From Phascolomyces articulosus (lineage: Eukaryota; Mucoromycota; Mucoromycetes; Mucorales; Lichtheimiaceae): a stretch of 64,000 bases of DNA. Both the position numbers and the translations under genes were made by a program. Position 1 is the stretch's first letter. Each line of letters begins with the position of its first letter. A model generated the notes under the pieces. That model did not search any database, had not been told where the DNA came from, and saw only the letters and a program-made list of their open reading frames with translations. The stretch lies in assembly GCA_025677815.1 (NCBI GenBank), contig JAIXMP010000036.1:310001-374000 (forward strand). Direction: 5' to 3'. Below are positions 49,909 through 62,231 of this stretch, one piece after another.

Positions 49909-52900
49909 CATCCGCGTTCACGGCTTATCATCATTATAATTATATTGTGTAATAGTGTAAAATAAGGTATTTAAGAGAGAGAATGGTCTGGTTTATTTTT
50001 CTGTCAGTTAAGAAGGTCGCACACCTCTTTTTTTGGCACAAATAATGATTATTTCAAGTTTACACATGTAATACCTTTTTATTACTATACAACTATTTTT
50101 TATTGTCCAGTCCGCGCTAAATTACCCATTCCTAGTATTTTTGTGTAATTCACTTGTATTTTTACTGTCTTTTCTTATATAATAATAAAAAGAAGCAGCT
50201 TAAAAAAACATACACGATAAGAAAAAATCAAGTAGATAAGGTTATAAAACGAGGGTCCAAAATTCTGATAGTGAAAAAATAAGAAAAAGTTGTGATAATG
50301 ATTACGTGATAACGGGGTTTCATGGTTTATTGTTGGTTATTTGATGCCTGACCACCGTGTATTCGGCTATATTCATCCGTAATTTTTTTGTGGGTAATTT
50401 TTTGCTTTGCTAAGCAAAAATGAATAATGCAGTAATAGTCATAATAAAACAGAAAGATGAATGATGCGTTATTATTAGAGAGAGGAAAGAGCCACATGGT
50501 CTTACCACCACATCTCACATAACTCATCCAGCAATCATTTTTCAAACGCCACCCCCTCAAATTTTAATTTTCTCCACACAAAAAGATTATTTTTTGGAAC
50601 TAGTATGCAAAAAGACTAGGAACATATAAAATAAATGTCAAGAAAAGGGTAAAAAGACTGTTTGTAACAAAAACTGTAACGTATAACAATCATCTTGATA
50701 CTATCATTTTGTGACTCACTCCAACAGGCTTTGCACTTGATCTATCTTGTTTATTCAATAAATTATTTTATCATTTCTTGTGCTATTTAAGGAAAATAAA
50801 AAGTATTTGCGAATTTGGGAAATTTGACCTTATTTCAGTAATCACGCGCCCATTTTCGGGGCTGTGGTCCTACTAAATGAGGAACAGTATACTTGCTATA
50901 AGCGGTCTCCTGTAGTACAACTTTATAAGCGGAGTGAAGATAAAAAAAAAAGTGATTTGCACAACTGAACTGGTGTTTCCGCGCGATAAGAACACTGAAC
51001 CTTGTTCTCTTCTTTTATAACGAACGATATTATTATTATTATTATTATTAGGTTGATGATGAATGGGTGATACAATTTTTCAAATATTGTACTTCAACCT
51101 AACTACATTATTTTAGCTTCTAACTCAAAAGAACCTCAAGTAGTAATAACTAAAAATAATTCAAATATTGACAAATACATTGTTTATGCGAACTTTTAAT
51201 TTTATATACTTTCCTTCATCATGATTACAGCAAACTTGATCTATCTGTATATTATGATGAAGAGGATGGTTATTTGATGGGCAGGATAGAAAAAATAAAT
51301 AGGGTAGTTAGTGTGGTAAAATAGAACACAACATGAGAATATTTTAATAATGAGAACGATGTTTTTTTTTAGTAAAATTGTGTTCAGTTACCCTTTTATT
51401 TTAACACAAAACTCTGAAAAAAAAACAAAGTTCTCCCACGAGTCAAACTCTTCATACACATGTTATAATGTCATCCATTTCTTTTCAATGATCATCATCC
51501 ATTCAAAATTTACAAAGGTTCTTTGTTAAAAAGAAGTGATGATAACCTATTTTTAACTAATTTGTTTGTATTGATCTCATGTGTTTATGCAAAAGGCGGC
51601 AGTAACAATGATGATCTGATCTCAGGCATTTAAATTTTTGAGCATGATTATGTGCAGTTGGAGCATGTCGTAATAAAATCCAAGTGGATGTTGTTGTTGC
51701 TGTTGTTGTTCTTGTAATCTATATAATAATAATCTCAGTGTTTGATCTTATCGGTGGTTCACATCTAGTAAATGTAGGACAGTGAATAGTCGTAGTAATG
51801 ACACTGTGTAAAAAAAAAGTTAAAATGTTACCTAATGGTTCATGGCGCTGGGTTGGATTACTGTGTATACTAATATATCGATAGTTTACAGTTCAGTGTA
51901 ATGTTCTTTCTTAGTAACAATGCACATCCACGCATTTACTCAGCAAAAAAATAAAAAAAAATAAAGATGGCTTGAAACAAAGAAAGATAAAAGAAGTAGA
52001 AGAATTCCTATTATGCGTGTCAAGGATATTGTAAAATGATAATGAAGATTGCATACATTATTATATTGTAACTAAGCCCCTTTCTAATTTTGTTGTCATT
52101 TTTTATTATGTTTTAAAATTGTAATAGAACCAAACAAAAAGCCTTTCATTGCGTGCCATTAGTGATGTTTGCTATTTCTCTCTGTTTTTCCCACCTGGCA
52201 TTTATAAATCTTGTGACAATAGGAATCTTGGCTTCGATCTCTTTACATTGATTAGCTATTGCAAAAGATTATCGTACCACACACTCAAGAATCAATTGGC
52301 TACCACATTCATGGGATGATGTGAAAAAAACGTTTAGGATGGTGATGATGATATGATATCTTGTAATAAAATGAACGTTTTATTTTTGTTCTTTGTGTGA
52401 AACAACCAAAAAGAAGAAAGAAAATGGTGTATTCTTGTATTGCTCAATTTATTTCTCGGTTTTAAATAGTAGCGAAAGAAGGTGTTGTACGAGAATACCC
52501 GGTTTTTGTAACAATCGGAAACTCGTTCATATATTTCTTTTTGGTTACTTGTCATCATTTGTAATTAATATCAAAAGAAAAAGAAGAAGATCGGATGTTG
52601 ATTCAACGAATAATAATATTGAGTTAGGTGCTACAAGATGTATGGGATGTGGTACATATAAACGTTTGTAGAAATGCTACACTTTTTTTTTTCTTCTTGA
52701 ATGTTGATCGTTGTATATGAATAATCATTATAGTGCCTATTTTCAGATTTCCTTTTCACTCACCAAAAAAAAAGTTGTAATTTCGATAAATACTATAATC
52801 TTTAGAGAGATAAGATTTTTTATGGATGTTGTTAGGAATTATGGATAAGAAACAATATAATAGAATCAGATACAATATAGCTCGATATTTATTAAAAGAC

Positions 52901-53351
52901 TAAATCATCTTACTTTTCATTTATAACAATTCCACTTATTATATACTTGGCTGTCATTATTAATGAAAGTGTAATAAATAATATTTAGTATATTTTTTTT
53001 CTGCCCAATAACATATAATGTGTCTAAAGTGGATAAAAAAAAATACTAGAACTTCTTTTATTTTATATAAAAGGTTACGCTTGTTTTCTTATACAAGAAG
53101 ACACTACAGTGGTTTCTAAAAATGTATTATTGTACATCTTAAAAACAAGCAAATCATATATTTATCTATCACTGATAATATGATAAAATAGACCGACCTA
53201 CTGAAGTTGTATATTTCTATATAATCACATTACATCATCTTTTATAGCGCCTAAACATAGCCTTTTATTTATTTATCATATACAGTCAATCAGATCCTCA
53301 AGGGGTAAAATAAAAGGGAATGTTATTACTATGAAATCATACATCCCTCTA
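49584..53351. other. intergenic: promoter of transporter B and gene-poor stretch
   Basis: A/G-rich leader sequence follows the ATG side of transporter B (49600-49780), then AC/AT repeats. On the plus strand 52570-52671 reads RRRSDVDSTNNNIELGATRC then MGCGTYKRL and a stop, a plausible C-terminal exon scrap with CxxC, but no complete gene could be built. Confidence 0.4.
49862..49908. repeat. compound TA/AC/AT dinucleotide repeat
   Basis: A short TA run, about six AC units and about 13 AT units, uninterrupted. Confidence 0.85.
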
Positions 53352-56038
53352 CTAGTAAAATGGTATATCATCAATTATAATACTCTCAAGATTTGGAAAT
53401 TCATCAAGAGTTATTTGGATAGCTTTCTTAGTAGGTATGGTACCTTGAACATTTTCAAATATCAAACGTCTGAGATTTGGCAAATGCGAAAAAATACGAA
53501 GCATAGTAACATTGATATCTGTTGTTCCTGTTAATGTGATCTCTTGGAGATGAGGGAAGTTGGACTCGCCTTCTCGTGGTGATAGAATCCTCTCCAAAAG
53601 ACGATTTTCTCCAATATCTGGAATCTGTAGATAAACAAGTGCTTGTAGTTTTCCAATGGCATATAAAGGAGAGGATAATGATGATGAATAGTGGTTTTCT
53701 GTCACTACATCATCAACTGATATAGCAGTACTAATATTACTAGGTAAAAGAGCGTGATCCATATATTCCAATACTAGTGTTTTCAATTGTTGATGCCGTT
53801 GCATACTTTGTGAAAAGAAATATTTCAAGCCACGGTGCGTTATTTTTGTACAGTTTCGCAAATCCAATGTATTGAGATGATCCAATCCAAGGAATGCCTC
53901 GAATATTTCGTCAGTCATTTTTGAGTTATTCATAATATAAACTTGTTCCAGTTGAGGACATCGTTGTAGCATAGAGAGGAGCGTCGGTTGTTCGAGATGG
54001 ATAAGGTTGCACCTGAATACTCGCAATCGTGTACTAGTAAAACCTGAGAGAAGTTGCCATGACTCGGACGCTCTGGATTGTTCCTCTAATAAACGAATAT
54101 CATCTTGAGTAAATATGCCATTCTCCGTAGGTTCCAACAGTGTAAACTCTTCTAGCGTTTCTTTGTTTTCTGTAAGAACGGTAAAAACGCATGTTGGATC
54201 CTGAGGAGGTGAATTGTAAATAGTTAAATGGCGTAATCTTCCTCCTATTCTGCCATTGTTATTTGTCAATCCATCATCATAATAATAATAATTTTTGGTC
54301 GTGATGTCCTTATATCGTTCACTATGGTAATAATCATCGTCCTTGTTTATTTGCAAATACTGAAGCTTGCAAAGACCCTGATGGATAACACTTAATCCAT
54401 TGGTAGCACACCCCGCATCCAAATAACGTAAATTAGGTGTTGCTTCGCAGAGTATTTCCAAGTTCCTATAACAGTACTCGATATCTAATTCCATAAGCCA
54501 AGATGGATCCATCACACGTAAATGAATAAGGCTTGGTAAAACCGGTAACTTTGTTATCACTGTTCCCATCTCATCCACTTGACCCGTAAATGCAAAATGT
54601 GTAATATGTCCAAAATGTTCTAATATGACCCATATATTCATAAACAACAATCGCTCATGATGTATATCACTCATATAAACATCAAGTTTTTTTAATGTTG
54701 ATCCAAGGTTGCTTAGCCCATTACAAAGAATATCTAGGTCAACAATATCATAATAAAAGACTATTTTAGAAATGTAGCGTAGAAATAATATTAGTATTAA
54801 TTCTTTTATAATTATTATTTTGGGAGAGTAAAGGGAAAATATATTTTGTATAGTCTACCTAGAGTTTCAAGGTTTAAGAATCGGTTGATTCCAAGTAACC
54901 ACCGATGAATTTGAGTAAAGGATAAATTAGGTTCTAGAGAGATAGAGCGAACGTAGGCACATTGATGATCCTCGATACAATGGTCTGGAGTAGTAACTGT
55001 TGAGAGATCATCAATATGTCGAGTACACTTTACCTTTACCGGTAACTTGATTGTACGCCAAGCATTGGGACATTCAAATATAAGAGATTTCCAGTTTTTA
55101 CAGACAAGCATACATTCAGGAAAGAGTGGGGCTGGTAAAAATGGTAGGATCGAGTTTGCGACTACCTCAATAGGTAACGCACTTATAAAATCAATGCGTT
55201 TATCACGTTGCTTTCTCGCATCATCCATCTTTTGAAGAAAGAGAGAAGCTATTGAATCATCCACGTTGTCGTTAGTAGAGGAACTTTGAGATATCATTTG
55301 TTGTTGTTGTTGCTGATACCCTTCCTGATAAGTTTCAAATGCCTTATTCGAGTTTCCTTGTATCATATAGACATCTCCTACTTTCATGTATGCTTTTGTT
55401 GATTTTTGAAAATAATGTATCCATTGTCGTGCAATTTTAGCTGCTTTAATAAACGCGTGTTGTTTAACAAGAGCTAATATTTGCATATCAAAATACTTGC
55501 TTTCGATCGTGACGAGTTTACATTGTAATGACGCTATTGTAGTGGAATAAAAGCCGTGAGCGATAGAGGTATCATTGTTGTTGTTAAGGATAACGTCCCC
55601 ATCTTTTATTGAATTGAGTATTTTTTCTATACCGGTTTGGTATAAAGGGATTGCTTGCTGGAGATTATTTTGATCCACAAACGCGTCACCTGCATATTCG
55701 TATCCCTTGGCATAAAGAGGTGCACTAGTGATCATCTTCATGGCGCTAGCAAGGGCTTTCGAATATTCCTTTCTTTGGGTATGGGCATGAGAACAAATAT
55801 CGTAAAAGGAAACAAGAATGGTATGCTGTAAAAGATGAATTGCCTCGCATGCCAAGGCGATGATAGTTGCAAAATCATTCTCGGTTGTTGCGACTTGTTG
55901 GTTTTTTGTACACTGTTGCCATAGTTGTATAACTTTTGTCATGAGTACTGAAATATCTTTAGGTTGATCATTAGACAATGTAGGTCGTTTGACACTAAAG
56001 GAAATAGGTAATTCTTGGTCAAGTTTTCTTTTCGTCAT
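53352..56038 (-). CDS. TPR / F-box / leucine-rich-repeat protein, Dia2/Pof3-like
   Basis: Probable substrate receptor of an SCF ubiquitin ligase. Exons 56038-54859 and 54760-53352 give 862 residues; the intron ends TACTAATATTA...AAAATAG, with a clear branch point. TPR-like helices occupy about residues 70-260 (YSKALASAMKMITSAPLYAK, GYEYAGDAFVDQNNLQQAIP). The F-box is at about 290-335 (ISALPIEVVANSILPFLPAP, CMLVCKNWKSLI). LRR-type repeats fill the rest (LNTLDLRNCTKITHRGLKYF, LRRLIFENVQG). This TPR-F-box-LRR order is that of yeast Dia2 and fission-yeast Pof3, which act in replication and genome stability. The family assignment rests on architecture. It is divergent from the gene at 56448. Confidence 0.85.
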
Positions 56039-56447
56039 AGTTGACTCCTTTTTTTTTAAGAGGTTGAACAAAATAATCTTGGGAACTGATCATGCAACTG
56101 TGCGTGACGGTTGAGCCCCCACCCAAAAAAAGTATAAATTTGCTCCTCAAACACAGAAAAAAAAACTTCTTCTTTGTCCTTATCAAGGGGGAGTGCTTGT
56201 TCAAATGAGGGACTACCGATGAGCAACTGCCATACCCCGAAACAAATTGTTTAGGATCAGTATTCATTACCGAGTACTGGTCAATTTTTTGGCAACTCCA
56301 CAATGGGGTTCACTTTTATAAATTAAGAAAATGATAAAAAAAATACTATATAAAAAACAGTGGTTTCTGTTTTTTTTTGTTCTTCGATCTTATTTTTTCT
56401 CTCTTTTTTTTTTTTTTGATTAAAAAAATCGTTGGAGGAAAAAGGAA
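56039..56447. promoter_or_regulatory. divergent promoter region
   Basis: 409 bp between the start codons of the F-box gene and the poly-Q gene. T-rich tracts precede the plus-strand start. The minus-strand frame 56019-56303 lacks a plausible product. Confidence 0.4.
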
Positions 56448-57656
56448 ATGCCAAAAGGACGTGATCTGAAAAATAAATTAAAACATTATTCTAATAACAA
56501 TCCTCAACAATTACAGCAGCAGCAGCAGCAGCAGCAACAAACACGATCCAATTCAACAGCGTCGGTGACAGAACGTTTGGCAAAATTAAGAGTTGAACAA
56601 TTACGTGCTGAAAAGAATCGTCAACAACGACAAGAAAAAAACAATAGTAATGAATCATTAACGGAAGGAACATTATCATCATTGTCATCAAGAACAATAG
56701 CAACGACGACGACGTTTTCACCTCGAGTGGCAGGGCCTGCGGCGCCTCCTTCCTGGACAAGAAGAGCAGTTGTTCGTAGAGCACCCCCAGCCCAGAGACC
56801 TGAACAACCTGTCGATAGTTTATGTTCTCAATGTGCACAACTTGCCACAGATTATGTTTTGGATCATCCGAAGAGTATATCTTCATTATCTATTACAACC
56901 AAACAACAAGTCTTAAATCGACTTGGATTACGATTAACTGATCGTCTATTGACTTATTTTTGTCGTGGGGACGATGAACATTACAGTCAATTGAATTTCC
57001 ATAGTGCACCTATTTCATTCTCAACATTGGTTCGATGTTTTTGGAAAGTGGACCCGTCATCATCTCCCTCTCATTTATTAACCAAGGAAGATAATAATAA
57101 TGGTAATGACGATGATGATGATTGGATAGCGGATGATTGGGAGGAACAAGAAGAAAAAGAATGGGATGAACAGCAACAGGATTATTATATACGGTATACC
57201 TATGATCCATCCTTGGATTGGGTATTAGAACCAGTTCTTCATTTATTGAAACAACCTGTGGATCAAGAACATGTATTGATGACACCCTTATCCATGAAAT
57301 TAATATCACTCGACCTATCCTTTATCTCATTACCTGGCTACGCAGCATCTCTTATTGCACTCACTCTACCTCATTTATCCAATTTATCAGTGGCGGGCTG
57401 TTTCACTCAAGATCCAGGATTAGCCATGATAGCGCGCCACATGAAACAATTACAACATTGGGATATAGGATACCACGGATGGTTGGACTTGACAGTCATT
57501 CAACCTATCGATTGGCAACGAGATTTATTACATTTACAATGGTTAGGTGTGGCCATGTGTGGTCAAGATTTCAAAGCAGGAGAATCAATTGCTCAGCATA
57601 TTTTCCAATATCGACGACATTATCATTTATATATCAATTCGTCTTTCTCTCCATGA
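56448..57656 (+). CDS. unknown poly-Q protein with LRR-like C-terminus
   Basis: A single-exon frame of 402 residues from a clear ATG (GAGGAAAAAGGAAATGCC). The N-terminus is basic with a Gln run at about 21-31, then a Ser/Thr- and Pro/Arg-rich stretch. A globular part begins near residue 124 (SLCSQCAQLATDYVLDHPKS). An acidic run of Asp and Glu lies near 220-245. The last 120 residues read like leucine-rich repeats (LISLDLSFISLPGYAASLIA, LPHLSNLSVAGCF, LLHLQWLGVAMCG). I do not recognise a named family. The C-terminus could differ if a late intron exists. Its divergent neighbour is an F-box/LRR gene, but no functional link is shown. Confidence 0.75.
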   Translation: MPKGRDLKNKLKHYSNNNPQQLQQQQQQQQQTRSNSTASVTERLAKLRVEQLRAEKNRQQRQEKNNSNESLTEGTLSSLSSRTIATTTTFSPRVAGPAAPPSWTRRAVVRRAPPAQRPEQPVDSLCSQCAQLATDYVLDHPKSISSLSITTKQQVLNRLGLRLTDRLLTYFCRGDDEHYSQLNFHSAPISFSTLVRCFWKVDPSSSPSHLLTKEDNNNGNDDDDDWIADDWEEQEEKEWDEQQQDYYIRYTYDPSLDWVLEPVLHLLKQPVDQEHVLMTPLSMKLISLDLSFISLPGYAASLIALTLPHLSNLSVAGCFTQDPGLAMIARHMKQLQHWDIGYHGWLDLTVIQPIDWQRDLLHLQWLGVAMCGQDFKAGESIAQHIFQYRRHYHLYINSSFSP

Positions 57657-57834
57657 TAAATTGGTTACAATTACTACGTATTCCCGCATAAATTCCGCAT
57701 TTTTTTTTGTCTTGCCACGTTTTCCAATACAATCTATTCTTTCCCTTTCTTTCTTTGACCACTTTTTTATCACTCTCTCACTTGTAAATTATTAATACAT
57801 ATCCCATTTCCCCGCATATTTTTTTAAAAAAATT

Positions 57835-58877
57835 ATGCCAGACCAAACACCACCTGGCAAACAAAGCTATCAAGGCGAATCGTCGTCATCGAACCAAATT
57901 TCTCGTCCTGTTCAACGCCATCTCGTTCATGTGTATTTAGTACTTGCTGCCATGCTGGGTTTGGCAGCATATGGCTCAACAACACAACAGCCATTTAATG
58001 GCCTAGTCGAAACAGGGCTTACATTTGGATCTGCCATGGGTGTTATTTCATTACCTCATGATAATATGATTCGTTGGCCATTGTTAGGTGTAAGTTTTTA
58101 TTACAAATATTGATATGAAAGAAAAATAAAAAAAAAACGGAGAGAAGAGGGGAAAAGTTTAATTTTGGTAGTATAGCTTATTAATCAATTGAAGGGTGCG
58201 ATGTGTTTATATATATATATAGACATATTCATTATTCAGTGGTATGTCATTATCGTTCCTTGTCAGACAGTTTCTTTATATGGACCCATCAGGTACATTA
58301 CTTTTTGGTGCTCTTTCAGCAGCCATGTTTGTGTTTTTGGGATTATCAGCATCAGCTACGTTAGCCAATCGTCGTAGTATGATTTATGTGGGTGGTATTG
58401 CTGGTTCATTATTGGGATTATTGGCATGGACAGGTGTTGCCAATCTTTTCTTTTTTGGTTCCTCTTCATTATTTTCAGCTGAGTTGTACCTTGGATTAAT
58501 TGCTTTTAGTGGTTTTGGTAAAGTATCATTATAATTAAAATGAAAAGGAGGGGGTAAGGGTATGAGGAAAAAGAGAACATGTCATAGGGTAGTTTATGAG
58601 AAAATAAATTAACAGATCGGTCTATTATGATATTCATATAGTGATATATGATACCCAAATGATTGTGGAACGAGCAAGTGCAGGCATTATGGATATTCCA
58701 GGTCATGCCATGGACTTATTTATGGATTTATTTTCATTATTTGTAAGAATTGCTATCATTTTCCTTGAACGTGAATCCAATAATAATCGACGAGGAAGAC
58801 GAAGAAGAGATGATGATGATGATGATCATTATAACCGACGGTGGCGAACATCCTCATCAAGACGTAGTCGATTTTAA
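57835..58877 (+). CDS. Bax inhibitor-1 family (TMBIM) membrane protein
   Basis: ER multi-pass protein of the BI-1/LFG family, linked to calcium leak and stress survival. Exons 57835-58089, 58223-58517 and 58642-58877 give 261 residues. Family features: RHLVHVYLVLAAMLGLAAYG as the first helix, the LFSGMSLSFL segment, ALSAAMFVFLGLSASATLA, and YDTQMIVERA with MDLFMDLFSLF. The last two carry the two Asp residues of the BI-1 di-aspartyl pH sensor. Introns are phase 0 and phase 1. The C-tail is unusual: instead of a short Lys-rich end it has Arg runs, six Asp residues and an RS-like stretch. Its 3' end faces the next gene at 81 nt. Confidence 0.92.
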
Positions 58878-58958
58878 AACAAAAAACAACATTATTAATA
58901 AAAAGAAGAATAATTCAAAACAAATCAACAATGAAAAAAAAAATATGAAGTTTATTTA

Positions 58959-59606
58959 TTAATTATTTGGATGATGACGATGATTACGTCTATGCTGCTG
59001 ATGATTATTTTGATTTATATTATGATGATGATGACGATGATGATCTGATGAAGAAGGAATCGTAGGTGTAGAAGAAGAAGCCCATAAAAACATATCGGTA
59101 AATTTTCTTTTATGAGAAGAACGCAAATGAACTATATGATCCAGATAATCTCGCCAACGCATGGGGGATTGATTCTCTTGAAGAACAATTAGGAATGATG
59201 GGTAATGACTATTCTCTTTTTTCTTTTTATAATGAAGACTGTTATTACGGAAAGACGATGTAGAACATGATTTAATTCTTTTTATTTTTCTCTTTTGTTG
59301 TTCTTGTTGAAGATGATGTTCGTATTCATTTTGAATCTCCATGGCTTCTTGTTCAATCTTTTGTTGCAATTGTTGTACTTCGAGTTGTTTTCGATAAAGT
59401 TGATTGGAAATCAAGTGACGATAATGAGAAATGATATGATGTTCATCAGCAGAAACCCAAATATCTTGTTTATCAATTAAATGCAACTGACGTTCCGTTT
59501 CACAGTGTTCATGGTCCAATGAGTTTAATTCATGTTGAATTTTTTGTAATTGTTGCTCCAATTTTCGTATACGTGCCTGACGCCATGTTATTTCTTGTAA
59601 TAACAT
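58959..59606 (-). CDS. coiled-coil protein, unknown
   Basis: A 215-residue single-exon frame. Residues 1-40 (MLLQEITWRQARIRKLEQQL) and about 70-110 (QLEVQQLQQKIEQEAMEIQN) show strong heptad-like coiled-coil character. The middle is basic and the end is a His/Asn/Arg-rich run. Homologues are not recognised. Coiled-coil content makes coding likely despite the low-complexity tail. It is convergent with the BI-1-like gene. Confidence 0.6.
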   Translation of the reverse strand: MLLQEITWRQARIRKLEQQLQKIQHELNSLDHEHCETERQLHLIDKQDIWVSADEHHIISHYRHLISNQLYRKQLEVQQLQQKIEQEAMEIQNEYEHHLQQEQQKRKIKRIKSCSTSSFRNNSLHYKKKKENSHYPSFLIVLQENQSPMRWRDYLDHIVHLRSSHKRKFTDMFLWASSSTPTIPSSSDHHRHHHHNINQNNHQQHRRNHRHHPNN

Positions 59607-59930
59607 TTATTATAATATTGATGATGCTTTGTTTTACTTATGATGATTAGAGTTGATATATTATTCTTTTTTTTTAAGAAACAAAGCAAATTTATGAATA
59701 TGATTAAAAAAAGAAAGTTTGAAAAAGGAAAAAAAAAAGAAAAAGAAAAAAAAAGGGTATCAATTTATATATAAATTAAAATAAAAACCGATAGTTGGTT
59801 TAATAACAAAGGGAAAAAAAAAGTAGAAAAGACTTTGGTGATGATATAAAAAAAAATAATAAGGGAGAGGGGAAGTAGTAGGATGTTTGAATTTATATAT
59901 ATAAACTTTACAAAGCAATTTAACCAATAT

Positions 59931-62231
59931 TTACAAGACCTTTAACCATGGCCAGCCACTAAGCCTATTGTAATCACTATTAGACACATAAAATATATGT
60001 AGGTTAGTTTCTTTTTTTAAAAAAAAAAATTCATACTTATATTAAGTATATAGAAGATATATAAATGAAGAAGTAATTTAACTGGATCATACCTTTCTTC
60101 TGTAGATGTGGATGCTGATTCTGCTAATGCATGGGTAGGTGTTACTGCAGTTGTGGTAGTTGTAAGAGTTGGAAAAGGTGATGAAATTGAATTTATAGAA
60201 GAATGGTTACTGTACAAGGTTTCTGATGAACGTTTATGATGGTTATTGTTGAAATAAGGTTTATGGTTACTTTGTTGTTGTTGTTGCTGCTGTTGTTGCC
60301 AAGTGGTGAGTTGTTTACCATAATGGATAACAGTATCCAAATGTTGTTGAAAGGGTATCAATGCAGTACTTGTAGTAGATCGAGTAGTTATTGGGGTAAT
60401 TGTAGTAGTTGTAGTTGTGGTAGTACCAGTGGTTGTATATGGGCTGCTATTGTGATGCGTTTTGTTGTTGTGATACTGATGAGGATGATGATGTGGGTGG
60501 TGATGGTGAGAATGATGGTGAAACATATCCCAATCTGGACATACTTGAAGAGGCACATTGGGGGTAGTCAGCAGATCAATTGCTTCAATCTCTTCCATTC
60601 TCAGCCGTTTTGTGTTGTCTTTTCTCAATAAGAGTTCTTCATCACGCGGTCGTCGTTTATCTTCATGGAAGAATGGATGTTGTAATGCTTCAGAAGCCTG
60701 AATCCGTCGTTGAGGATCATAATATAAGAATTTTCGAATTAAATCAATCATGGAAGGAGATGCTGTTGGTAATACATTTTCTAATGGTGTACCAGGTATC
60801 TATTCATGTTTCAATATATTGAATGGGAAAAAAAAATAAGAATAAGATGATAAAATATGGATAAGAATTTTGTAGGATGATGATGACGAAGGATTAATTA
60901 ATAAACTCCGTTTTTTTTGTTTTGTTTTGTTTTGTTTTTTTTTTCTTTTTTTTTTGTACACCATCATTTCGTCATTCGGTTTTTTTTTATTTCCTTTAAA
61001 GAGCATTTATGTATAGAAACTTACCTGAGGAAAAGAAAACCCCATTCGATTCGCCATTTTTGCACCTTCACGCCATTCATTATCATTTTTTTGATTTTGT
61101 TGTAATGGGGATGCTGCTGATGGAGCTGAAAAGGACATCATATCAGACGGTGGAGACTGGCTTAGTGGAAAAGAAGAAGCAGACAATGGACTCATGGAGA
61201 TAGGAGAAGCAGCAGCAGCAGAAGATCGACGACGAGCAAATCCAGGGCTTGGTTTTCCAGGTTGTTGTTGTTTAGTAAGAGTGGTAGTCCGACGCGTAAG
61301 TATGGCAGAAGATTTTCCGGGACTTCCCAGGACAGCACAAATGCGGTATAATTGGTCAACTTCGGTATTGCCGGGAAAGAGCGGGTTTAATGTGATGAGT
61401 TCAGCAAACAATGTGCCAGCAGCCCACAAGTCCACTGGATAAGAGTATTTACGTGCTCGTAACAGGATTTCCGGTGCTCGGTACCATCGTGTACAAATAT
61501 AATCCGTATAGGGTCCTTTACTACCAATGGGTCGCGCTAATCCAAAGTCGGCCAGTTTGATGATACTTTCACCTGATGGTAAATAAGAGACAAGAATATT
61601 TTCTGGTTTAAGATCTCGATGAAAAATGCCTTGACTATGAATATGTTCAAGTGCTTGTAATATTTGACGACTAATTGTTTATTATTATTATTATTATTAT
61701 TTTAAAAAAAAATTAGTATTATTTTTAATAAGATGCGTTTGTTGGTGTTGATTGTTCATTTGATATATTTCTATAAAGGGAATAAAAGAAGAAAAAAAAA
61801 AGACATACAATATTCGACGAATGTCAGAATGATCAAATGGTATAGATCGTTGGTGAATGAGTTGATATAAGTTTCCACCATTAACATATTCCATGACAAG
61901 ATGAAGTTCGTCGTCAGAAGCAACAAAAGTTTTATAAAGTTGTACAATGTTGGGATGTTGATCGAGTTGACTTAGTGATCTATATTCACGAAGACTATAG
62001 TCTGTTGTATCTTCGACTTTTAAGGATTTATGTTTTACTGTTTTTATAGCCACCTATTTTATTATATATAATAATGTTAATAAATATATAAATGATGTGG
62101 TTTTGCATGAATAATATTCTTACAATTTGTCGAGTGATCTTGTCCCTGGCACGAAATACTTGACCAAACGCGCCATCACCTATTTTATCAAGAAATACAT
62201 AATGATCATTGGAAGAACCTTCAATAGGCAT
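59931..62231 (-). CDS. MAK/ICK/Ime2-type Ser/Thr protein kinase
   Basis: CMGC-group kinase of the RCK (MAK, ICK, MOK; fungal Ime2-like) family, which regulates meiosis, sexual development or ciliary length in relatives. Exons 62231-62124, 62053-61809, 61670-61025, 60799-60093 and probably 59976-59931 give 583 residues. Gly loop IGDGAFGQV 17-25, Lys40, HRDLKPEN 135-142, DFG 159-161 and activation loop [13 protein letters not shown] (173-185), with TDY in place of the MAPK TEY, are all present. An insertion of about 78 residues (Ser/Pro/Ala-rich, 237-315) splits the C-lobe before EW and RMGFSFPQ. The C-tail has a long His run and Thr/Gln runs. The last exon ends GWPWLKVL; without splicing the frame would stop at 60017. 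Confidence 0.92.
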
